Below, one piece after another: positions 1-5,872 of a stretch of 7,240 bases of DNA. The stretch is from Thermoplasmata archaeon. Its GTDB lineage: Archaea > Thermoplasmatota > Thermoplasmata > Thermoplasmatales > Thermoplasmataceae. The position numbers were made by a program, and so were the translations under genes. The stretch is taken from positions 1 to 7,240 of the forward strand of contig JAKAUD010000037.1 of NCBI GenBank assembly GCA_021827885.1, given 5' to 3'. Each line of letters starts with the position of its first letter. Position 1 is the first letter of the stretch. The notes under the pieces are model-generated. The model was not told the origin of the DNA and searched no databases. It saw only the letters and a list, made by a program, of their open reading frames with translations.

Positions 1-37
1 CAGGAAGGCGTTTAAGGTACTGATAACAGCTGGTATC

Positions 38-568
38 ATGAAATTCTCGGGGCTTAGCGATATATCATTTTCAGAACAGATTAACTTGGATTCGGTAAGG
101 AATCGAATCAGGTCTCTTGGATATTACGGTGAAATAGAATACAACCCTCTTGAAATTCTCGATGCGCTAAATAAGAAAGTTCTAGGAAAGATATATGATT
201 GTCTTTATATTGTGAACAGTTTTGAAGATGCTGAGATAACTGAAGAAATACTGGATATATGGAATGATTTTGAGGCCAAAGCAATACTGAATTCGTTGGT
301 GATGGAATATGTTCTAGATAAGAAAATAACTTTAGGCGATGCTGTAAGGCCATTTCTGAATGAGGTCCTTGACCGAATACTAAAGCACCTTGAGTATAGA
401 TATGTAATTGTATTTCCCCGGTTTCTAGGCTATGATGATATTCAAGAATTTCACGAGTTAGAGTATATGCAATCTTTGCGGTCAATAATATATGACACAA
501 TCTTAAATTATTACATTCAGTTGCATGAAAATAGAGAACAGCATAAGGCAGAGGAAATAAATGCCTAA
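38..568 (+). CDS. Hypothetical protein, function not recognised, possibly 5'-partial
   Basis: I do not recognise this protein. From the ATG at 38 it is 176 residues, rich in Ile, Leu, Tyr and acidic residues, with one Cys (in YDCLY). It has no signal peptide, no membrane segment and no obvious catalytic or metal-binding motif; it looks like a soluble, mostly helical protein. The start is uncertain. No SD precedes 38 and the frame stays open to base 2, adding residues RKAFKVLITAGI, so the real start may lie outside the window and this could be the C-terminal part of a larger protein. Against that, TTTAAG at 11-16 lies 22-27 bases before the ATG, which would suit a leaderless archaeal start. 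It is the only substantial plus-strand gene and converges on the sugar operon, so nothing links it to that pathway. It ends on an SD/ATG overlap at 551-563 that suggests a former downstream partner. That it is coding is fairly likely; its role is unknown. Confidence 0.6.
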   Translation: MKFSGLSDISFSEQINLDSVRNRIRSLGYYGEIEYNPLEILDALNKKVLGKIYDCLYIVNSFEDAEITEEILDIWNDFEAKAILNSLVMEYVLDKKITLGDAVRPFLNEVLDRILKHLEYRYVIVFPRFLGYDDIQEFHELEYMQSLRSIIYDTILNYYIQLHENREQHKAEEINA

Positions 569-590
569 ACTAGAAAGTTTGACGGTATGA
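561..590 (+). pseudogene. Possible remnant of a gene start (SD plus nine-codon frame)
   Basis: GAGGAAATAA followed by ATG at 561 is a good SD/start arrangement overlapping the stop of the preceding gene (566-568), as expected for a co-transcribed downstream gene. The frame reads MPKLESLTV and then hits TGA at 588-590. No continuation in another frame resembles a known protein before the convergent rfbG is reached. The likeliest reading is that the 5' end of a lost gene survives at a rearrangement junction; a chance SD-like sequence in an A-rich gene end is the alternative. The identity of the lost gene cannot be told from nine residues. Confidence 0.25.
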
Positions 591-634
591 TATCTCCATC
601 ATATTTCATGACTTATAGGCAACCAATTTTGTGG

Positions 635-652
635 AAAAACAGAGCATCTGTT
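635..652 (-). terminator. Putative hairpin/oligo-T terminator of the sugar operon
   Basis: Read on the minus strand, AACAGA-TGC-TCTGTT (652 to 638) is a perfect 6-bp stem with a 3-base loop, running directly into a T tract ending at 635. It begins 4 bases past the rfbG TAA stop (657-659). The position is ideal for the operon's end, but the stem has only two G-C pairs and would be weak as a bacterial intrinsic terminator. In an archaeon the oligo-T run alone could suffice. Confidence 0.4.
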
Positions 653-656
653 GACA

Positions 657-1727
657 TTATGCTTCGAAATTTGAAAAATATTTCTCTATCTGTTCCTCTG
701 TTTTTTTCTCCATATTTGTTTCGGCGCCGTAATATATCTTATACCAGTCTACCGTCTCTTTTAACGCTACACTGAAATTATACTGCGGAGTCCATTTAAG
801 CATTCTCTTTGCTTTGCTTATGTCAAGTTGGAGGTAATCTGCCTCGTTGTAACTTTTCATTTCCTCGATGCTATAGTTTCCCGATCCCCAGAGACCGATA
901 AATGCTTCTGCAAGTTCTTTAACAGTTACCTCCCTATGACTCTCTGGACCAAAATTCCAGTTCCCGGAAAATTCAACATTCTTGTACATTCCCTCTGTAA
1001 GCATCAGCATACCTGAAATTGGTTCCAGAACATGCTGCCACGGTCTAATTGAATTAGGATTTCTTATCTTCACTGTTTCGCCCTTCACAATACCTCTAAC
1101 AAGATCTGGAATGATTCTGAAAGGAGCCCAGTCTCCTCCACCAATAACATTTCCTGCTCTCACTGATGATATTCCCACATCAGAATTTAAAAAATAACTC
1201 TCCCTGAACGAATCAACAACAATATCCTGGCAAGATTTGCTTGCGCTGTATGGGTCTTTTCCACCTAAAACATCGTTTTCTCTATACGGATAGACCCACT
1301 CATTATTTCTGTATGATTTATCGCTTGTCATCACTATAATTGTCTTGACACTCTCAACTCGTCTAAGCTCATTTAATAAATTGACAGTCCCAGTAACATT
1401 TGTGTCGAATGTCTCAACAGGATTATCGTAGGAATCCAAAACAATAGGCTGCGCAGCGAGATGAAAAACGATTTCTGGCTTAAAGTCATTTATGGTCTTT
1501 CGTAATAGATCTTTATTACGAATATCCCCCCTGATATCTAAGGTTTCTGATCCAAGGTCAAGAGCTTCGAACATATTTGGCTGTGACGGAGGGGCAAGAG
1601 CATAGCCGCAAAGCTCAGCATCGAACATACTTAAGCATTTCGTTATCCAAGAGCCGATGAAGCCCGTATGACCAGTAATAAATATTCGTTTTCCTCTGTA
1701 GAAATTGAAACTTGAATTTAGTGCCAT
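657..1727 (-). CDS. rfbG: CDP-glucose 4,6-dehydratase
   Basis: An NAD-dependent extended SDR that converts CDP-D-glucose to CDP-4-keto-6-deoxy-D-glucose, the committed step to CDP-3,6-dideoxyhexoses. With the ATG at 1727 the protein is 356 residues, close to the usual ~357-360. Residues 19-25 are the Rossmann motif GHTGFIG, preceded by RGKRIFIT as in this family. TSDK at 134-137 occupies the catalytic position where dTDP-glucose dehydratases have TDE, and Y160-x3-K164 (in DPYSASK) is the SDR Tyr/Lys pair. The segments VIGGGDWA and IRPWQHVLEP are also typical of CDP-glucose dehydratases. The frame extends to a TTG at 1742 overlapping the transketolase stop; I prefer the ATG because it leaves a 4-base gap after that stop and gives the family's N-terminus, although the SD (GAGATT) is weak. 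It is the last gene of the operon, an unusual place for it: in enterobacterial clusters it sits between rfbF and rfbH. Confidence 0.95.
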   Translation of the reverse strand: MALNSSFNFYRGKRIFITGHTGFIGSWITKCLSMFDAELCGYALAPPSQPNMFEALDLGSETLDIRGDIRNKDLLRKTINDFKPEIVFHLAAQPIVLDSYDNPVETFDTNVTGTVNLLNELRRVESVKTIIVMTSDKSYRNNEWVYPYRENDVLGGKDPYSASKSCQDIVVDSFRESYFLNSDVGISSVRAGNVIGGGDWAPFRIIPDLVRGIVKGETVKIRNPNSIRPWQHVLEPISGMLMLTEGMYKNVEFSGNWNFGPESHREVTVKELAEAFIGLWGSGNYSIEEMKSYNEADYLQLDISKAKRMLKWTPQYNFSVALKETVDWYKIYYGAETNMEKKTEEQIEKYFSNFEA

Positions 1728-1731
1728 AATC

Positions 1732-2637
1732 TCAATGCCCAAGAACCTTCTTTATTTTATGATAAATCAATACGCTGTCTATACCATATTGTGCTAACAT
1801 AAATTCTCTAGATCCAGAAGCCTGATAGAAGGGTTCTTCGATTCCAAAAGGTATTGCTCTAACACAAATATTATGACGCAGGATAATCTGAGACACAATG
1901 GAAAAAATCCCGGTATGTATCAAGTGCTCTTCCAACGTCACAATTAATTTTTTTCCCTCCAAATGTTTTAATAATGTCAGTTCATCAAATGGTTTAATCG
2001 TGTGATAATCCAAAATTGCTATAGAATAACCATCCAGTTCTAACAAATGTTTAATTTCGAGCGCCTTGCCTAATACGCTTCCTGTTGTAATAAACAAGAT
2101 ATCTTCGCCCTTGGCTAACTCAAGAGCTTTTCCAATTTTAATAGATTTATGCTTATCATGAAGTATGGGTTCACCGTTTCGGCCAAGTTTCATATACGAA
2201 GGACCCTTGATAAGTGAAATCTGCTTTGTCAGTTCTGTTACTTCCAATGGATCTGCAGGGGACAAGATTGTTAAGTTCGGCAGTGATCTCAATATGCCAT
2301 AATCTTCAATTCCATGATGGGTAAACCCTGCATCGGAATATGAAAGACCAGCTCCAACCCCCACAAATTTAACGGGAAGGTTCTGGTAACAAATATCATT
2401 TCTTACCTGTTCAAATGGCCTGTACACTAGGAAGGGTATTATGGAATAGACAAACACTTGCTTGCCTGTCAGCGCCACTCCCGCGGCAACCCCGATCATA
2501 TTCTGTTCTGCAACCCCCATATTTATGTACTGCTTAGTAAAAGAGTCCCTGATTTTTTCGAAGACAGAAAAGCCAAGGTCCCCCGTGAGAAGAAGAGTAT
2601 TTTCATCGCTCTTCATTATGCTTTCAAGTTCATTCAC
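1732..2637 (-). CDS. Transketolase C-terminal subunit (split transketolase; pyrimidine-binding half)
   Basis: About 301 residues from the GTG at 2637, equal to the middle plus C-terminal domains of a transketolase. INMGVAEQNMIG carries the conserved Glu that activates the thiamin diphosphate aminopyrimidine (residue 44). The segments PFLVYRPFEQVRND, GFTHHGIEDYGILRSLPN and LSPADP are conserved in this domain; THH supplies an active-site His. LGRNGEP fits the Arg-bearing loop that holds the sugar phosphate in ordinary transketolases, but I am not certain of that alignment. Start choice: the frame also allows a GTG at 2652, but that codon sits beside the SD itself. AGGAGG (2649-2644) lies 6 bases before the GTG at 2637, so 2637 is much the better start. 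It must pair with the upstream N-terminal subunit, 14 bases away, to form a working enzyme. The GDLGFSVFE opening resembles transketolases I associate with polysaccharide clusters. Confidence 0.9.
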   Translation of the reverse strand: MNELESIMKSDENTLLLTGDLGFSVFEKIRDSFTKQYINMGVAEQNMIGVAAGVALTGKQVFVYSIIPFLVYRPFEQVRNDICYQNLPVKFVGVGAGLSYSDAGFTHHGIEDYGILRSLPNLTILSPADPLEVTELTKQISLIKGPSYMKLGRNGEPILHDKHKSIKIGKALELAKGEDILFITTGSVLGKALEIKHLLELDGYSIAILDYHTIKPFDELTLLKHLEGKKLIVTLEEHLIHTGIFSIVSQIILRHNICVRAIPFGIEEPFYQASGSREFMLAQYGIDSVLIYHKIKKVLGH

Positions 2638-2642
2638 AAAAG

Positions 2643-2649
2643 CCCTCCT
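2643..2649 (-). promoter_or_regulatory. Strong SD (AGGAGGG) that fixes the GTG start of the transketolase C-subunit
   Basis: AGGAGGG lies in the 14-base gap between the two transketolase genes, just past the upstream TAG stop (2654-2652). It sits at the proper distance from the GTG at 2637 and would be inside the coding region if the longer frame from 2652 were used. It is the strongest SD in the window, which fits a need for equimolar subunits. Confidence 0.75.
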
Positions 2650-2651
2650 CA

Positions 2652-3464
2652 CTAAGAATCACCCAACTGTTTTATGAAAATTGAAACTTCTTCATCTGAA
2701 GGGGATTTATAGTGCCATTCAAGTTTGTCTTCCATCTCTTTCACACCGTTTCCTTTAATTGTATTAGCTATCAAAAGAGATGGTCGGCCTTCTTCAAAGG
2801 GAATTTTCATAAAATTATTGCGCATGTCAGAGTAGTCATGGCCATTAACAGCATTCACCACCCATTTTGACGCTAAAAACTTGTCCCTAACTGATCTAAT
2901 GCTTTGGATATTCAATGTTCTTTCGTATCCCTGAAGACCGTTGTTATCAATAATGGCAACTAAATTATCTAGTTTCATCCTTCCTGCAAAATTTGCCGCC
3001 TCAAGAGTTGACCCCTCTTGGCATTCGCCATCACTTAACAAGCAGAACACCTTGCCTTTCATGTTAGAATACTTGAGTGAATAAGCTATCCCAGATGCAA
3101 TGGATAAACCATGTCCCAATGAACCAGTCGCGGTGTCAACACCAAATACCTCTCTCGTGGGATGCTCTGTTAGTTGGGAACCTTCTTTGCCATAAGATTC
3201 AAAGAAATCCTTAGTTATAAACCCTCTTCTGTAGAGAATGTCATACAAAGCAGGGGCAGCATGACCTTTACTGAGAACAAAATAATCTCTATCTGTCATT
3301 AAATAATTATCTAGAGATATATTCATTATCTCATAATAAAGCTCGATCATAATATCAACGGAAGAGAATTCGGACCCAATGTGAGAAGTACGTGTTCTAT
3401 TGTGCAGTTTAATTAAATCTCTCTTAATATCATTTGCCAACTTTTCTAAGTTTAGAATTTTCAA
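2652..3464 (-). CDS. Transketolase N-terminal subunit (split transketolase; diphosphate-binding half)
   Basis: This 270-residue protein matches the N-terminal domain of transketolase, which binds the diphosphate of thiamin diphosphate and Mg2+. TSHIG (His28) matches the conserved donor-binding His. YFVLSKGHAAPALY (61-74) and GSLGHG (114-119) are family signatures. SDGECQEGS (from 144) to DNN (173-175) is the ThDP motif, with Ser replacing the first Gly of GDG. His251, in LEWHYKSP, fits the active-site His near the end of the domain in split transketolases. The start is awkward: the first codon is TTG at 3464, overlapping the SDR gene by 35 bases, and GAGGTGA (3471-3465) abuts it with no spacer; no better start is visible nearby. 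Split transketolases are common in archaea and many bacteria for pentose metabolism. Here the gene is embedded in a CDP-sugar operon, so a dedicated role in sugar branching is likelier than housekeeping. Confidence 0.92.
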   Translation of the reverse strand: MKILNLEKLANDIKRDLIKLHNRTRTSHIGSEFSSVDIMIELYYEIMNISLDNYLMTDRDYFVLSKGHAAPALYDILYRRGFITKDFFESYGKEGSQLTEHPTREVFGVDTATGSLGHGLSIASGIAYSLKYSNMKGKVFCLLSDGECQEGSTLEAANFAGRMKLDNLVAIIDNNGLQGYERTLNIQSIRSVRDKFLASKWVVNAVNGHDYSDMRNNFMKIPFEEGRPSLLIANTIKGNGVKEMEDKLEWHYKSPSDEEVSIFIKQLGDS

Positions 3465-4425
3465 TCACCTCATATTTCTCTATATTTTTCTTCATCCATG
3501 AGTAAGTGGTAGATAAACCATTCTCTAATGAGTATTTTGGTCTCCAACTTAGTATCTCTTCCATTTTGGACATCTCTGCCTGCCAACGTAGTGCCTTGTC
3601 CCCTTTTCGTTCATCACTGTATTGCCACTCAACCTTCAACTTCTTTCCTGATATTTTTTCAATAATGTCTACTATCTCGCCGACTTTAGATTCTATCCCT
3701 GATCCTAGGTTGAATATTTCTCCGAAACCAACTTTGGCCTGGCTCTCAATCAAATTCATATACGCATCGCAAATATCTCTTACGTAAATGAAATCTCTCA
3801 CGTTGTTTGGATCATTTAATTCTGCTGTTTTTCCCCTTATGGATGTGGTGACCAGGTATGGAACAAGTCTGTGAGGTTCTTCAAATTCTCCATATGCAGA
3901 GAAAAGTCTCAACGTTACTATCTTTCGCTTTGATTCAATAGATTTTGACCGTGAATACAGCGTAGCAGCTGCTTTAGATACTGCATACGACCCAAGCGGT
4001 TCTAAAACATCTTGCTCTGACATCGGGTGATCCTTGAAGCCATATTCAGAACTGGATCCTGTATTAATAAGGAGTTCAGCATTGGAGTTTATGTAAGCCT
4101 CCACTAAACTTATCGTACCATAGAAATTATTTTCAAATATACGTGCTGAATCAATTTCAAAATGATAACCCCCATATGCAATTGTGTTTATAACAATATC
4201 TGGTTTAAACGAAGTAAATGCATCACTTATTTTTTCTCTGTTGATTATATCCAGGTTGAAAAAATCAATATCATTCAATAAATCCGAAAGACGCCATAAG
4301 TTACTTTGAACTCTGATCGTGGTTGCCACTTCGTGGCCCTTGTTCAGAAAGAAATGAACCAAATTCGAACCTATGAATCCTGTTCCTCCTGTTATAAATA
4401 TCTTTAATCTTTCCATAATTTCCAT
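3430..4425 (-). CDS. NAD(P)-dependent extended SDR: nucleotide-sugar epimerase/4-reductase
   Basis: About 331 residues from the ATG at 4425. It has the Rossmann motif GGTGFIG near the N-terminus, GSSSEYG supplying the catalytic Ser, the Tyr-Lys pair in SYAVSK, and RDFIYVRD, common in nucleotide-sugar epimerases. The fold and cofactor class are certain but the exact reaction is not. In CDP-dideoxyhexose clusters this position is held by CDP-abequose or CDP-paratose synthases (4-ketoreductases), by CDP-tyvelose 2-epimerase, or in yersiniose clusters by YerF, which reduces the branched product. With a transketolase pair directly downstream, reduction of a branched keto-sugar is my favoured role. 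Start choice: frames from 4446, 4425 and 4416 are all possible; 4425 has AAAGGA 8 bases upstream and 4416 (MERLKIF) would give the tightest family N-terminus. It overlaps the end of rfbF by about 22 bases, so translation is probably coupled. Confidence 0.88.
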   Translation of the reverse strand: MEIMERLKIFITGGTGFIGSNLVHFFLNKGHEVATTIRVQSNLWRLSDLLNDIDFFNLDIINREKISDAFTSFKPDIVINTIAYGGYHFEIDSARIFENNFYGTISLVEAYINSNAELLINTGSSSEYGFKDHPMSEQDVLEPLGSYAVSKAAATLYSRSKSIESKRKIVTLRLFSAYGEFEEPHRLVPYLVTTSIRGKTAELNDPNNVRDFIYVRDICDAYMNLIESQAKVGFGEIFNLGSGIESKVGEIVDIIEKISGKKLKVEWQYSDERKGDKALRWQAEMSKMEEILSWRPKYSLENGLSTTYSWMKKNIEKYEVIENSKLRKVGK

Positions 4426-5180
4426 TCCGCTATTCCTTTGGCCCATAATTCTTCTAATAATCGCTTATCGCTCATAGTGTCCATAGGGTGCCAAAAGCCA
4501 TACTGTTTGTAGGCAAAAAGCTCCCCGTCTTTAGCAAGATCTCTCAAGGGGTAATCTTCAAAATATGGTTCATCTTTACCGATGTATTGGAAAATTTTCT
4601 TACTAAGTACAAAGAATCCTCCGTTTATCCATGTGGTGTCATCATCTGGTTTCTCATGAAATGAAGTAATTTGGCCATCATCTTTCATTTTTAGTACACC
4701 AAACCTAGGAGGAGGTTTCACCGCCGTAAGTGTTGCAGCCTTTCCATGCCTTATGTGGAAAGTGAGTAAGTCAGCAAGATTTACATTTGAAACTCCATCA
4801 CCATAAGTCATCAAAAATATATTATCATCAATATATTCCCTTATCCTAAGAAGTCTTCCACCTGTAAGAGTGTATGGACCGGTCTCTACCAATGTAACAT
4901 TCCAATCTGGGCTGTTATCTTTATGAACAGTTAGTTTACCCCCTTTAGTGCTAATAGTGTAGTCACTTGATTGCAAGTACAAATCAGAAAAGTATTTCTT
5001 GATAATATTTCCTTTGTATCCTAAGCAAATTATGAAGTCGTTAAACCCATAGTAAGAATAAATCTTCATTATGTGCCATAATATTGGATAGCCTCCGATT
5101 TCAACCATCGGCTTTGGCCGAATATCCGTTTCCTCACTTAGTCTTGTTCCTAATCCACCGGCAAGAATTACTACTTTCAT
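4404..5180 (-). CDS. rfbF: Glucose-1-phosphate cytidylyltransferase
   Basis: Makes CDP-D-glucose and pyrophosphate from CTP and glucose-1-phosphate, feeding the whole pathway. The protein is 258 residues, essentially the length of Salmonella RfbF (257). LAGGLGTRL (6-14) and RPKPM with Lys23 form the nucleotidyltransferase signature. TYGDGVSNV contains Asp128 and HPMDTMSDKR contains Asp234, matching the two metal-binding Asp residues of the family. HEKP (175-178) and NGGFF are also characteristic. The frame is open up to 5204, but the ATG at 5180 (MKVVILAGG) is clearly the start: it gives the family N-terminus, has AGGTGAT (5193-5187) 6 bases upstream, and overlaps the reductase stop as ATGA. 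Confidence 0.96.
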   Translation of the reverse strand: MKVVILAGGLGTRLSEETDIRPKPMVEIGGYPILWHIMKIYSYYGFNDFIICLGYKGNIIKKYFSDLYLQSSDYTISTKGGKLTVHKDNSPDWNVTLVETGPYTLTGGRLLRIREYIDDNIFLMTYGDGVSNVNLADLLTFHIRHGKAATLTAVKPPPRFGVLKMKDDGQITSFHEKPDDDTTWINGGFFVLSKKIFQYIGKDEPYFEDYPLRDLAKDGELFAYKQYGFWHPMDTMSDKRLLEELWAKGIAEWKLWKD

Positions 5181-5872
5181 TCTAAAATCACCTGATTTTC
5201 CCATTGTTCTAATTTCGGCATAATGCCAAACACTTTCAGTTCTTCAGACCAGTAATTATTAAATTCCGGTGGACCACAGACATAAAATTCAAAAGTATTT
5301 ATATCTTTAACAGAATTTAATAATGCTTCGAAGGTAAATCTTCCGGTGTAATTTGGGTCATTCCTCTCCGTTATAAATTGTCTCAGCAACACATTATTTG
5401 CAACGCTCTTTGTATAGATTTTCCCTAGGCTTTCGCTTTCCCTTCTCGCAGAATGATACAATAGAATCGTTTCTGCTGTGTAATTTTTTGCATTAAGATA
5501 ATCTAAAAAGCTTAGAAAGACTGAAACCCCTGCTCCTCCGGCTATGAATATCTTATTCCTGTCTGAATTCAACAAAAAATTTCCAAATGGATACCTAACT
5601 GAAGTGGTAAAATATTCTTTCGCTTTCGAGATGAGTGCTGTCGTAAAATTCCCCTCTTTGCGAACGAGAATTGTCGCTTTATCAGAACCCCAACTGGCAA
5701 AGCTGAATGCCCTGCTGTCAAGCCATGGTTCGCTGGCACTTTTTCTCTCAAGAGATATTTGCATAAACATCCCGGGAACCCATTGTTTGTATCTTTCTAG
5801 TTTCACTGAAAGTATGAACAAGCGATCGCTTAACTCCCTTTCGACGCTAATTTCTGCGTTGGTCGTTATCAT
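5177..5872 (-). CDS. FAD/NAD(P)H oxidoreductase, short E3-type partner of RfbH lacking the [2Fe-2S] domain
   Basis: A ferredoxin-NADP reductase superfamily protein of 231 residues. RAFS (54-57) is the FAD-binding RxYS-type motif, GGAGVS (112-117) the NAD(P)-binding loop, and CGPPEF (199-204) the C-terminal nicotinamide-site motif. By position, directly after rfbH with an ATGA overlap, it should be the reductase that passes electrons from NAD(P)H to RfbH, the job of DdhD/AscD (RfbI) in Salmonella and Yersinia. Those enzymes are about 100 residues longer because they begin with a plant-type [2Fe-2S] ferredoxin domain. That domain is absent here: the protein has a single Cys (199), and no ferredoxin is encoded nearby. 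The FAD must therefore reduce the RfbH cluster directly or through a ferredoxin encoded elsewhere. The start ATG at 5872 has GAGGAA (5884-5879) upstream. The reductase fold is certain; the partnership is inferred from context. Confidence 0.85.
   Translation of the reverse strand: MITTNAEISVERELSDRLFILSVKLERYKQWVPGMFMQISLERKSASEPWLDSRAFSFASWGSDKATILVRKEGNFTTALISKAKEYFTTSVRYPFGNFLLNSDRNKIFIAGGAGVSVFLSFLDYLNAKNYTAETILLYHSARRESESLGKIYTKSVANNVLLRQFITERNDPNYTGRFTFEALLNSVKDINTFEFYVCGPPEFNNYWSEELKVFGIMPKLEQWENQVILE

Noticed and set aside
108..500. Minus-strand open frame of 130 codons opposite the plus-strand gene
   Set aside because: It lies wholly antisense to the better-looking frame at 38-568, has no convincing start signal or recognisable motif, and its composition is that of a reverse-complement shadow.
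583..606. Short inverted repeat around the ATGAT/ATCAT sequence in the convergent gap
   Set aside because: The 5-bp A-T-rich stem has no following T tract, so it is not distinguishable from chance.
701..707. Seven-T run on the plus strand as terminator of the unknown plus-strand gene
   Set aside because: It lies inside the rfbG coding end over 130 bases from the plus-strand stop and has no hairpin; it is possible in an archaeon but unsupported.
587..775. Plus-strand open frame of 62 codons whose ATG overlaps the TGA of the nine-codon remnant
   Set aside because: Two thirds of it is antisense to the 3' end of rfbG, it has no motif, and it has no SD of its own. It could hold a few codons of the lost gene but cannot be called a gene.
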